Of a DNA stretch of 64,000 bases, positions 36,764 to 45,317 are shown piece after piece. The stretch spans positions 1-64,000 of the forward strand of contig DASPIZ010000117.1 of assembly GCA_035628875.1 (NCBI GenBank), in the 5' to 3' direction. Position numbers and translations under genes: made by a program. Source of the DNA: Ohtaekwangia sp035628875. GTDB lineage: Bacteria > Bacteroidota > Bacteroidia > Cytophagales > Cyclobacteriaceae. The notes under the pieces are model-generated. The model was not told where the DNA came from and made no database searches. It saw only the letters and a list, made by a program, of their open reading frames with translations. Numbering within the stretch: position 1 is the stretch's first letter; the number at the start of each line of letters is the position of its first letter.

Positions 36764-37591
36764 ATGCATATTAATATATCCTTTTGGATCTTATTCAGTT
36801 TTTTTTCAACGCCTTCAAACGATACACCGCCAAAATTACTGTGGAGTGATGAATTCAACGATGAATTATCGCAAAGGGAATGGACTTTTGATGAAGGCAA
36901 CGGATGCCCTGGACTGTGTGGATGGGGTAATAATGAATTGCAATACTACACAGGTGATCAGAAAAATGTCCGCGTAAAAGACGGGGTTCTGATCATCGAA
37001 GCGCATAAACAGGAAATGAAGGAAAGTAGTTATACTTCTGCGCGAATTAAAACTGTTGCACCAAATTCATGGAAGTATGGTTATATCGAGATACGTGCGA
37101 AATTACCTGAGGGTCGGGGAACATGGCCTGCCTTATGGATGCTTCCCGATTCACTTGTGTATGGCGGATGGCCCACCAGCGGTGAGATCGACATCATGGA
37201 ACACGTAGGCTATGATCCGGGTGTAGTACATGGAACGGTACATACCCTTGATTTTAACCACATCAAAGGAACGCAGATTGGAAAACAACGAAAGGTTGAA
37301 AACTTTCAAACCGAATTTCATACATATGCTGTGAACTGGACTGCCGATGAAATTGAATTTTATATTGATGGCGAGCATTATCATACTTTTAAAAACAATG
37401 GTAATGGATTATCTGCCTGGCCTTTCGATCATCACTTTCATGTTGTTATTAACATTGCTGTTGGTGGCGGATGGGGTGGTGCTAAAGGTGTGGATGAAAA
37501 CATCTGGCCACAACGTATGGAAGTCGATTATGTGCGTGTATATGAGCCGTTGTTAACAACGTATCATAAAACGTTTTTTGTTAAGAAGTGA
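36764..37591 (+). CDS. GH16 endo-beta-1,3-glucanase-type, secreted or periplasmic
   Basis: 275 residues: a short hydrophobic signal (MHINISFWILFSFFSTPS) without a lipobox, then a single GH16 domain. Catalytic motif GEIDIMEHVG with E141, D143, E146. WGNNELQYY and GTWPALWMLPDS mirror the preceding enzyme, so the two are paralogues that differ in anchoring. A periplasmic or secreted enzyme would complete depolymerisation after surface cleavage. Followed by a terminator. Confidence 0.92.
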   Translation: MHINISFWILFSFFSTPSNDTPPKLLWSDEFNDELSQREWTFDEGNGCPGLCGWGNNELQYYTGDQKNVRVKDGVLIIEAHKQEMKESSYTSARIKTVAPNSWKYGYIEIRAKLPEGRGTWPALWMLPDSLVYGGWPTSGEIDIMEHVGYDPGVVHGTVHTLDFNHIKGTQIGKQRKVENFQTEFHTYAVNWTADEIEFYIDGEHYHTFKNNGNGLSAWPFDHHFHVVINIAVGGGWGGAKGVDENIWPQRMEVDYVRVYEPLLTTYHKTFFVKK

Positions 37592-37629
37592 TTCGGAATA
37601 ATAGTTTAGAGGTTAGTATATTTTGGTTT

Positions 37630-37664
37630 AAGTCCGGCGTGTTTATGCCGGACTTTTTATTTTT
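37630..37664 (+). terminator. Terminator closing the polysaccharide locus
   Basis: Stem AAGTCCGGC / GCCGGACTT (37630-37638, 37647-37655) with an 8-nt loop and a following T-rich run. Placed about 40 bp after the second GH16 stop. Confidence 0.85.
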
Positions 37665-37675
37665 AGACAGGTGGA

Positions 37676-37818
37676 AGAAGATACAAGATACGAGATACAA
37701 GGCGCCAGGTATAATGAGGTTACCATTAACCACAGCACCTTCAAATTGTTTGCTGCCTCAAAAGTGTTCGAACTCCAACCTCCAACCTCAGACTTTAAAA
37801 CAATTTCCGAACACTTCA
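37676..37818 (-). repeat. Composite heptad-repeat element, copy 6a (partial)
   Basis: Minus-strand order: degenerate linker, TTTGAGG/TTGGAGG heptads, a core remnant, then GTAT/GTAC heptads (ATACAAG, ATACGAG). The GGTTCAA block is missing, as if truncated by the later copy 6b downstream. Confidence 0.7.
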
Positions 37819-37943
37819 TTTACTCCGAGCCATGAGTTTTTGATTTTGCCAACGAGTCAATTTATCCTTCGTGCGGGGGATCCTTCTGCGTGCTTTGTGC
37901 AGAGCACATGCGCGCATTACAGGATGACGGTAAGGAGGGGAGA

Positions 37944-38183
37944 AATAGCTGCGAGTTGCGAGCTACGAGCCTCGAGCTTATTGATCTGTAACCTAAGCGT
38001 TTTACGATTGTATAGATGTTGCAAGTTTTTTTCGAAAAGCTTCATGAGGTGGCAGAATACCAACTTCAAACCTCAGACATCAAACCTCAAACAATTTCGC
38101 ATCTCATCAACATGAAGCAAATCACAAACTTTGAACTGAACATGGACAAACCATGAACTTTGAACCATGAACCATGAACCTCT
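37944..38183 (-). repeat. Composite heptad-repeat element, copy 6b (partial)
   Basis: Minus-strand order: GGTTCAT/GGTTCAA heptads directly after the TAG of the S9-like hydrolase, TTTGAGG heptads, then the AGCT tail and AGCT heptads. The GTAC block is missing. Tandem with copy 6a in the same orientation. Confidence 0.75.
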
Positions 38184-39129
38184 AAAACCCATGCGGCTCA
38201 AGGGATGGCCATTTTTTTTCATCACGGAGATAGTGGTTGAAGTGTTTTTTTACGTGTTGGGTTACTTCGGTTTTATATTCGTTGATGGCATGGTCTGCGC
38301 CCTCGAAAAGGATAAACCGAACCGGATGTTTGGCGTCATATAATTTCTGTACAAGGCTTATGGCTTCGCTAGGGGATACACGCCAGTCTGCACTACCGTG
38401 CATAATTAACAATGGCGTTGTTTTACACATTTCATTGGCCCAATACACAGCAGACCTGGCGCGCAGTGCTTTTTCTTTCTCCTCCTGGTAGTTGGGTATC
38501 AGCTCGGCGAATACATTTTTTTCGAGTTGTGGCCTTTTGGGAAGATTCTGAAACAAATCGGCCGTTCCGGAAATAACAACTGCTGCCTTTAAACGCTTAG
38601 TATTTTTCATGGCGAGATACGTCATCATACCGCCGCGGCTTGTACCTTCCATACCGATACGTGAAGTATCTGCTCTGGGAATTTCATTTAACAGGGGCAG
38701 AAGATTAAGCACATCATGAACATCCTTTCCGCCGAATTCTTCTTTGCCTTCACCGCCATCGTTGCCGCGATATTGACTTGCAATCGCTACGTAGCCCCAT
38801 GAAGCGTAACGTCCCATAACAGACGCCACGCTGTATTCCGTCCATTTAGAAAACTCACGGTTACCACCCCGATTCACAATGATACAGGGAAATTTATTTC
38901 CTGACTTTGGTTCGGCCATGAATGCCTTGACTTTTAAGCCATCAGATAAATACGTAATCCGATAAAAGTTAATGCTATCGATCTCTCTTCGTATTACAGG
39001 ATTTAATCTTATTCTGACGCTGTCGGAAACCGTAAAGGCGATTTTTTCAACAATTTTTCCATCCTGTGCGGCAAGAGAAAAGCTAATCAGCCATAAAGCC
39101 AAAGCCACGATCCGGGTTAGGGTATTCAT
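38182..39129 (-). CDS. Exported alpha/beta-hydrolase, prolyl oligopeptidase (S9)-like
   Basis: 315 residues with a signal peptide (MNTLTRIVALALWLISFSLAAQ). Alpha/beta-hydrolase fold with nucleophile S164 in GTSRGG, D248 in HGSADWRV and H280 in GADHAIN, an intact triad at normal spacing; NRGGN may form the oxyanion hole. S9-like esterases and dipeptidyl peptidases without the beta-propeller have this length. Periplasmic; the substrate is unknown. Directly followed by repeat copy 6b. Confidence 0.85.
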   Translation of the reverse strand: MNTLTRIVALALWLISFSLAAQDGKIVEKIAFTVSDSVRIRLNPVIRREIDSINFYRITYLSDGLKVKAFMAEPKSGNKFPCIIVNRGGNREFSKWTEYSVASVMGRYASWGYVAIASQYRGNDGGEGKEEFGGKDVHDVLNLLPLLNEIPRADTSRIGMEGTSRGGMMTYLAMKNTKRLKAAVVISGTADLFQNLPKRPQLEKNVFAELIPNYQEEKEKALRARSAVYWANEMCKTTPLLIMHGSADWRVSPSEAISLVQKLYDAKHPVRFILFEGADHAINEYKTEVTQHVKKHFNHYLRDEKKWPSLEPHGF

Positions 39130-39215
39130 ACCGTTTTTTTTTCAGGAAATTACAAATCTTAGGCGATTGTAAAAATACTTTCGCATTGTATTCATGTCAG
39201 TTCGATTTTAAACAA

Positions 39216-39246
39216 AAAAAGAACCGCGGTTAAACGGTTCTTTACG
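39216..39246 (-). terminator. Terminator after the M57 protease gene
   Basis: Stem AAAGAACCG / CGGTTCTTT (39218-39226, 39235-39243). Read on the minus strand it is followed by a long T-run, fitting termination of the protease gene that ends at 39279. Confidence 0.75.
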
Positions 39247-39278
39247 ACATACATCTATTGTCCGATTGGGTTGATCTA

Positions 39279-40061
39279 TTAATCAGGATAAATAATCTGC
39301 ACAGCGGCAAGGTCGCCGTCGGTAAATCCATTCCACGGAAGGACGTAAGAATTCATTACAGAGTTAGGATCGGTGTACGGTGTTCCCTGAATAAAATAGC
39401 CCTGATTCTGATCAGTATGATACAAACCAAAGATGTGGCCCATCTCATGTACAATGGTGAAAAGTTTATAGCTATTGTTCAATGAATTATATTTTGTGTT
39501 GATGGTCATGGTATGACCAGGTCTTCGGTTTGATGAAGGCAGGTAAGCGCGTGCCACCCAATTTTGGCTCGAATATCCGGTGTTAATAACCGTATTTGCA
39601 CTGCTGCTACTGTTCACTTCCGACATATACAAACTGGTGCCGTTCACGTTGTTCCACTGTGTGATAGCGCCGCGTATAGCAGTTGCCCACGATGATGGTA
39701 CCGATGAACTGATGTAGAATTTGATGTTTGTAACATAACTATTACTTACCAGATAAGGTCCGCGGTAGTGTTGTTCTTTACCCTGCAATGATTGTTTTTC
39801 CCGGGCGATGTAGTTATCTACTTCTTTTTGGTTGATTAGTATGTCTTGATCAATAATGAATACGCCGTCCTTCAATACAATTTCATCTTCATGAAATCCG
39901 GAATTCACTAGGAACTGAAGCTGTTCATCGGTTGCTTTTTCTGTCGGCTTTTTACTTACCGGTTCTTCATCTTGCTGGCAGGAAACAAGGGTCATGGCAA
40001 GGGCAGTACACACTGTAGCTGTCAAACGCAAATAGCGTCTGCTGTTGAATAGATTTCTCAT
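39279..40061 (-). CDS. M57-type (HExxH..H) metalloprotease lipoprotein
   Basis: 260 residues. Lipoprotein signal with Cys28 (MTLVSCQQ). Residues ~105-260 are a metzincin-like protease domain with HEMGHIFGLYHTD: zinc ligands H205, H209, H215 and catalytic E206. The HTD ending and length fit the M57 / dual-action HEIGH metallopeptidase family, common in Bacteroidota. The N-terminal ~75 residues after the lipid may act as a propeptide (KDGVFIIDQDI). Probably surface or periplasm-facing outer-membrane lipoprotein. A terminator follows. Confidence 0.88.
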   Translation of the reverse strand: MRNLFNSRRYLRLTATVCTALAMTLVSCQQDEEPVSKKPTEKATDEQLQFLVNSGFHEDEIVLKDGVFIIDQDILINQKEVDNYIAREKQSLQGKEQHYRGPYLVSNSYVTNIKFYISSSVPSSWATAIRGAITQWNNVNGTSLYMSEVNSSSSANTVINTGYSSQNWVARAYLPSSNRRPGHTMTINTKYNSLNNSYKLFTIVHEMGHIFGLYHTDQNQGYFIQGTPYTDPNSVMNSYVLPWNGFTDGDLAAVQIIYPD

Positions 40062-40375
40062 GGTTTTTAGGTTTTTGAGTTAATATGATAAAACTACAGA
40101 TACCCATACCGTTGTAAAATTATTTCAACGATAAAATTTGCATTATAAAGTTTACTGTGTTTAGCATGACAAGTTGGAGGCTTATATAACAGTAGATAAT
40201 TTCTATTGATTAAATATAGATGAGATACTGATACTTATTTTGTCTAAGTATAAGTTCTTAAGGGTCGTAAAATTATACTTGATAAATAAGGTATGACTTA
40301 TAGGGAGTTAGATTACATCATTGGGCTAATAAAAGAATGATTGACATCAGATGTTTGGTAGAAAATCTAAAATGA
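40062..40375. other. AT-rich intergenic region upstream of the M57 gene
   Basis: About 310 bp, strongly A+T-rich. No ORF, repeat block or exact -7 element was found; it presumably carries the protease promoter. Confidence 0.4.
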
Positions 40376-40412
40376 CAAAAAAAACCGGTTCGAGGTAAAC
40401 CGGTTTTTTAGT
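40376..40412 (-). terminator. Terminator after the LTXXQ-like gene
   Basis: Stem AAACCGG / CCGGTTT (40382-40388, 40400-40406), extended by A- and T-runs on both sides, so it can work in both directions. It lies 10 bp after the stop of the minus-strand gene. Confidence 0.8.
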
Positions 40413-40420
40413 TAAAGTCT

Positions 40421-41065
40421 TTATTTCTTTTGATGTCGTGACTTTCTGCTTTTTTTATTGTCGGCCTTCATTTCTGTCCATTTGCTAAATTGGTCAGGAC
40501 TCAGGATTTGTTTCATGCCGTTGTTATAGTCGGTGCGTATTTTTTTCCAGTCGTCCCGCTTTTCTGTTTTGGCGTCCGTACCACTTTTGCGTAGCGCTTC
40601 AATCTGGTTTTTCTGTGCCGTGTTTAAAGACTTAATTTTTTCAGTTTGTTCGTCGGTTAGTCCAAGCGAGGTTTTAAGGTGCATGGGATTGCGTACCTTG
40701 CGGAATGATTCATTTCTTTCCTTCATTTTTTCCCGCCGCTCTGCTTTTATGGCCTTCCATTTTTCTGCTTGTTCCGGCGTAAGGATGGCGTTCAACTCTT
40801 TTTCGTAGGCAGCCCTGTTTTCTCTAAAAATTTTCTTCTTCTCATCAGCTGAAACAGCATCTTCAGGATTTGATCTTCTTTCCGCCGCATATTTTTCATG
40901 GAGTGTCGCGATCTGCTGGTATTGAGCTTCGTTTAAATTCAGCGTTGATTTCATGCGCTCCAGACGATGCTGGGAACCTCTGTTGTTTCCGTCTTTTTCC
41001 GAAGATTGCGCGTACAGCATGGCACTCATTAAAATCAGCATAACCAAAATTCCTTGTCTTTTCAT
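40421..41065 (-). CDS. Exported helical protein with two LTXXQ/Spy-like repeats
   Basis: 214 residues with a signal peptide (MKRQGILVMLILMSAMLYAQ). Two similar halves each carry a 'L.LNE.Q...I..L' plus 'IL(T/S)P(E/D)Q..KW' pattern (NLNEAQYQQIATLHEKY ... ILTPEQAEKWKAIKAERR, and SLGLTDEQTEKIKSLN ... ILSPDQFSKWTEMKAD), as in Spy/CpxP-like periplasmic chaperones and related Bacteroidota proteins. Very rich in Lys, Glu and Arg, all alpha. A periplasmic chaperone or stress role is an inference from the family. Confidence 0.75.
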   Translation of the reverse strand: MKRQGILVMLILMSAMLYAQSSEKDGNNRGSQHRLERMKSTLNLNEAQYQQIATLHEKYAAERRSNPEDAVSADEKKKIFRENRAAYEKELNAILTPEQAEKWKAIKAERREKMKERNESFRKVRNPMHLKTSLGLTDEQTEKIKSLNTAQKNQIEALRKSGTDAKTEKRDDWKKIRTDYNNGMKQILSPDQFSKWTEMKADNKKSRKSRHQKK

Positions 41066-41493
41066 ATTAGTAGATTTTAAAATTTATTTGATAAATAGCC
41101 AACGGTGTGCCGGATTTAAAAATGGAAACTAATTTTCGACATTTTCGGAGATTTCATCGACGGTTCAGTCGAGCAGATTTAAATGTAGACGAGTGTAATC
41201 GCCCTGTTTTGGGAAAGCTTCGTTGCATTGATACGGAAAATAATTCAGCTTAACGTTAAATCTGCAATTTTCAAAGGCGACTGGTTGCTAATCGAAACAA
41301 AAGAACTTATTTTTAGTTACCATGATGAAGGGCCTGGATGTTGTAAAACGCGTATGCGGCCTTAAAATTGCGCTTCGTTCCCGCATTGCGGGGTTCATTA
41401 AATCCTGATCTGCTTCGTGTACAGTTACCTGATAACTGGTATCGCGTCGCCTTTGTGTTTAGTCATTGTTTCTTAAAACTAAATGAATCTGCC
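41066..41493. other. Divergent intergenic region
   Basis: 428 bp. The second half stays open in frame with the downstream small gene (from 41368), but that extension has no coding character and the ATG at 41494 is preferred. No promoter element certain. Confidence 0.35.
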
Positions 41494-41787
41494 ATGAAAA
41501 GTTCGAGATTGATTCTTCCTTCCGATACCCGTATGATCTATTTTGGAACAAAAGATGTGTTGGATAACCACGAAGAAAAAGAAGCACGTAGAACAAAACT
41601 TATTCAGGCTATGCAAGCCAGGAACAACCCTGATCAAACTCCGATTAGTATTTACCTCCGCCTTCCCAATGGCGAAACCGTTGAAACAAGATCCGATGTT
41701 TTAAACTATGATCTTGACCGCGATGACATTGTTATTATAAAAGGAGGTCATTTTATTCCGGTCTATGCTATACTCGATGTAGCGTAG
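41494..41787 (+). CDS. Conserved-looking small hypothetical protein
   Basis: 97 residues, MKSSRLILPSDTRMIYFGT..., soluble, no signal peptide. It has an alternating beta pattern at the C-terminus (ISIYLRLPNGETVETRSDVLNYDLDRDDIVIIKGGHFIPVYAIL). No family recognised. The start at 41494 is chosen over an upstream in-frame ATG-like codon at 41368 because the extension looks non-coding. Its TAG is followed at once by repeat copy 7. Confidence 0.6.
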   Translation: MKSSRLILPSDTRMIYFGTKDVLDNHEEKEARRTKLIQAMQARNNPDQTPISIYLRLPNGETVETRSDVLNYDLDRDDIVIIKGGHFIPVYAILDVA

Positions 41788-42140
41788 GTCATGGTTCAAG
41801 GTTTAAAGTTCAAGGTTCAAAGTTCAAAGTTCGGTAAACGAAGTGTATTCGAAAGTTGTTTGAGGTTTGAAGTCTGATGTTTGAGGTTGGGGTTCGAAAA
41901 TCTTTTAGCTTAACGAAAACAACTGAAAGCGCAATACCCGCGTACCTCGTACCTTGAAACTGCAAACTCGATTCGCCCGGATAAACCAAAAGATAAACTT
42001 ATAAGTTGTAGAAGGCACATCAGTTGCTGACCAAACAAACTCGCGGCTCGATGCTCTTGGCTCGAAGCTAATTCGAAATCTCATACACTATCCAAAACCA
42101 CTTGAACCCTGCAGCCCGAAGCTTGCAGCTTATCTGAAGC
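41788..42140 (+). repeat. Composite heptad-repeat element, copy 7 (nearly full length)
   Basis: Plus-strand order as in copy 1: GGTTCAA/AGTTCAA heptads directly after a TAG stop, linker, TTTGAGG heptads, core (TTTTAGCTTAACGAAAACAA), a shortened GTAC block, AGCTCG-type heptads and a tail with GAAGCTTGCAGCTT. The middle is more diverged than in copies 1 and 2. Confidence 0.8.
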
Positions 42141-42242
42141 ATTTAAGAAACGAAAATTATTTCCACATGCGAATGAGGGTAAAGTTTAAGCCAGTTGTCT
42201 GAAAAGGGTAAACCAAATATCCTTAGACAAACTTAAAAACGC

Positions 42243-44612
42243 ATGTTGAAACTTAGAAAAAGCCTTTCTGTATGGATTACCCTATCCATATTGACGATGT
42301 ATGCAGGATCATCCCATGGTCAGGCATTAACACAGACTGTTAGAGGTAAGATCATTGATCAGGACTCACGTATGCCACTGCCCGGCGCTAACATTGTCGT
42401 AATAGACGCCAAAGAATTTCTGGGCACAAGTACCGATGTTGATGGAAACTTCCGGATTGAGCATGTTCCTGTAGGAAGGGTTTCTCTAGCCATCACGTTT
42501 GTCGGTTATGAAGATCGTGTGATTTCCAATATCCTGATAACAACAGGTAAAGAAGCTGTTCTCGATATTGAAATGAAAGAATCACTTGAGATGATGGATG
42601 CTGTTGAAATAAATGCCAGTAAGGATAAGTCAGAAATATCGAATGAGATGGCGCTCACCAGCGCACGCGGTTTTACCGTAGAGGAGACTAAGCGATATGC
42701 TGGCTCATTTAATGATCCGGCACGAATGGTTTCTGGTTACGCCGGTGTTGATGTAGACGCCAGTGGAGATAATTCTATTATAGTAAGGGGAAATTCGCCG
42801 CGTGGTATTCAATGGCGACTGGAAGGAATCGATATTCCTAACCCAAATCATTTTTCAGATGAAGGCGCTACTGGCGGGCCCATTAATGCACTGAACAGTC
42901 AGATGTTGGCGAATTCAGAGTTCTTTACAGCTGCATTTCCGGCGGAATTTGGAAACGCACTTTCCGGTGTGTTTGATATGAAGTTAAGGAAAGGCAATAA
43001 TGAAAAGCGTGAATATAGTTTATCGGTTGGTGTGTTGGGTACAGACGTAACGGCGGAAGGACCTTTTGTTAAAGGCGGTGGATCATCCTTCCTCGTAAAC
43101 TATCGTTACTCAACTTTATCGCTGTTGAACAGTATCGGACTCGTTGATTTTGATGGGATTCCAAAGTACCAGGATCTTTCGTTTAAACTGCATCTGCCAA
43201 CAAAATCATTAGGAACCTTTTCGGTGTTTGGCCTGGGTGGAAAAAGTAACATTTTTGAAAAGGAGTACGCCGACGATGATGAAGAGGTGCTGGCGCAGAA
43301 AGGAAATTACAAAGCCAACATGGGGATAATCGGTATGACACAATATTGGTCATTGAACTCCAGTACTTATTTGCAGAACAGCGTGTCGGTATCTCAGAAT
43401 GGAAGCGGATACCTGGGGCATAAACCAGATGGGCAGGATTCTTTTGTACGCGACGATGACATGGAACTGGAAAAGCAATCGTTTAAAATATCGTCTACAT
43501 TCAATCATAAATTTAACGCCAGCCATACCGCTCAGGCAGGTGTTATCTTCACAAGGCATAAATTCGATTTTTACAATAATTACTTTGATGAAGAAACAGA
43601 CCAATACCTCACAGATCAACGTATGAAAGGGGAGGCCGATCAATACCAGGGGTTTATCAGTTGGAAATACCGCCCTCTACAGGATCTTTCTTTAGTGGCA
43701 GGTATGCATGCGCAGGGTGTTTCAATGAATCATGAGATTTCTTTTGAACCGCGTGTTAGTGCGCGCTGGCAGTTTCATCCGTCACAAGCGTTTACCGCTG
43801 GCTTTGGTATTCATGGAAAAATGGAATCTCTTACCAATTATTACAGTATTATTGAACAGGAAGATGGTACGACGGGTATGCCGAATAAAAAAATGGATTT
43901 TTCAAAAGCGAGACATTATGTTGTTGGTTATGAAAACAAGTTGAGCCAAAATTTATTTTTTAAAGTGGAGGCCTACTATCAACAGTTATTCAATATTCCG
44001 ATCGAAAACAATCCAAACAGTTCGTACTCGCTCATCAATCAAATCGATGGGTTTACCGACCGCACGTTGGTGAATGATGGAACCGGTAAAAATATGGGAC
44101 TTGAATTAACGCTTGAAAGATATTTTGCTGACAACTATTATTTCCTGGTGACCACTTCCTTGTTTGATTCAAAATACAAAGCAGGTGATGGTATTGAAAG
44201 AAACACATTATTCAATGGAAACTATATTGGAAATGTATTATTTGGGAAGGAGTTTAAACTCAATAGCAAAAAAGGAAAGAACAAGGTAATCGGATTCAGT
44301 ACAAAAATATCTTCCCTTGGCGCCCGTCGTTATACACCGATTAATGTCGCCGAATCTGCGATGCGGGATGAAACTGTTTACTATGAAGATCAGGCATTTT
44401 CAAAAAAGGGCGATGTGGTTTTTATTGCCAATCTTGCTGTTACCTATCGGATTGATAACAAAAAGCTAAGTCAGGAATTGAAACTGGATATTCAAAATGC
44501 GACAAACAATGCTGCTAAGATTGGGTATTTCTATAACGAGAATACCGATAAAGTGGAGTCGTTTGATCAGCTGCCTTTGTTACCGGTGGTGAGTTATACG
44601 ATTCATTTTTAA
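42243..44612 (+). CDS. TonB-dependent receptor with carboxypeptidase-like N-terminal domain
   Basis: 789 residues. Signal peptide (MLKLRKSLSVWITLSILTMYAGSSHGQ), a CarboxypepD_reg-like domain (VRGKIIDQDSRMPLPGANIVV, ~33-120), a plug domain (NSIIVRGNSPRGIQWRLEGIDIPNPNHF) and an outer-membrane barrel ending in IHF. It is shorter than SusC and has no SusD partner, so a siderophore, peptide or metal substrate is possible. It stands alone between repeat copy 7 and a minus-strand gene. Confidence 0.9.
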   Translation: MLKLRKSLSVWITLSILTMYAGSSHGQALTQTVRGKIIDQDSRMPLPGANIVVIDAKEFLGTSTDVDGNFRIEHVPVGRVSLAITFVGYEDRVISNILITTGKEAVLDIEMKESLEMMDAVEINASKDKSEISNEMALTSARGFTVEETKRYAGSFNDPARMVSGYAGVDVDASGDNSIIVRGNSPRGIQWRLEGIDIPNPNHFSDEGATGGPINALNSQMLANSEFFTAAFPAEFGNALSGVFDMKLRKGNNEKREYSLSVGVLGTDVTAEGPFVKGGGSSFLVNYRYSTLSLLNSIGLVDFDGIPKYQDLSFKLHLPTKSLGTFSVFGLGGKSNIFEKEYADDDEEVLAQKGNYKANMGIIGMTQYWSLNSSTYLQNSVSVSQNGSGYLGHKPDGQDSFVRDDDMELEKQSFKISSTFNHKFNASHTAQAGVIFTRHKFDFYNNYFDEETDQYLTDQRMKGEADQYQGFISWKYRPLQDLSLVAGMHAQGVSMNHEISFEPRVSARWQFHPSQAFTAGFGIHGKMESLTNYYSIIEQEDGTTGMPNKKMDFSKARHYVVGYENKLSQNLFFKVEAYYQQLFNIPIENNPNSSYSLINQIDGFTDRTLVNDGTGKNMGLELTLERYFADNYYFLVTTSLFDSKYKAGDGIERNTLFNGNYIGNVLFGKEFKLNSKKGKNKVIGFSTKISSLGARRYTPINVAESAMRDETVYYEDQAFSKKGDVVFIANLAVTYRIDNKKLSQELKLDIQNATNNAAKIGYFYNENTDKVESFDQLPLLPVVSYTIHF

Positions 44613-44635
44613 GGATGCAAATTGTTCCAGAAAGT

Positions 44636-44725
44636 AGACAATCAGCTCACGGAAACCACAGAATACACGGAAGGAAGCACAGAAATGATAAATAAATTTT
44701 CGGCGCTCCTTCTGTGAATCCGGGG
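44636..44725. repeat. CACAGAA/CACGGAA-type low-complexity block
   Basis: Contains CACGGAAACCACAGAATACA and repeats of CACGGAA/CACAGAA at short intervals, with an inverted trace (CCTTCTGTGAATCC) shortly after. The same vocabulary is found inside repeat copy 4 (about 16405-16425), so it may be another module of the same element family. Confidence 0.5.
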
Positions 44726-44798
44726 TTTCCCCCGCGGATGTCATCATAGAATGCTGTCATCCCTTCTTGTCGTCCTTTCTGATTCAAAAACCACCGCC

Positions 44799-45206
44799 TT
44801 AAACTTGAAATCTCAGGTTCTCCTGTATGATTTCAGAATCAAAAAAATTAATCGTTTCCTCATAGATGGCCTGGCTGATCACCCGGTAATTTTCAACGAG
44901 ATGTGAAACAAAGATCTCCAGCGAAATATCGCTGATCGGAGGGGAGGTACGGATCGTCAGGTAACCCTTGTCAAAGCGATCTATACCGGTAAATCCGGCA
45001 TCCGCAAAATTGAAATAGAATTCTCCCTGGGTGTTTAGTGCATAGCGCTCCCGTTGGGTTTCGATAAACATCTTAAATGGTCGGAAGTCCAAAAGCAGGG
45101 GTAACTTATTCGCACGAAGATTGCCGATGATTTGGAACCCGCTTTCGCTGCCACAAAGCATTTTCATCTCGTCGATGAGCTTCTCAGGGCCATGGTTATT
45201 TTTCAT
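44799..45206 (-). CDS. Hypothetical protein
   Basis: 135 residues, soluble, no signal peptide. Mixed alpha/beta pattern (KPLLLDFRPFKMFIETQRERYALN-like core; FYFNFADAGFTGIDRFDKGYLTI). I do not recognise the family. It lies 110 bp downstream of the ABC-F gene on the same strand. Confidence 0.6.
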   Translation of the reverse strand: MKNNHGPEKLIDEMKMLCGSESGFQIIGNLRANKLPLLLDFRPFKMFIETQRERYALNTQGEFYFNFADAGFTGIDRFDKGYLTIRTSPPISDISLEIFVSHLVENYRVISQAIYEETINFFDSEIIQENLRFQV

Positions 45207-45317
45207 ACTTACCCAAAATAATCTGCAATTAAAGCATTAGGACGCGATTGAAACTGGAAAGAGCGTTTCAATTCTTACATGAATGCCGAATTTGGTTTTG
45301 AATTTTTATAGAACCAG

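Noticed and set aside
37588..38115. 175-codon open frame
   Set aside because: It consists of repeat copies 6a and 6b and their spacer; the open frame follows from repeat composition.
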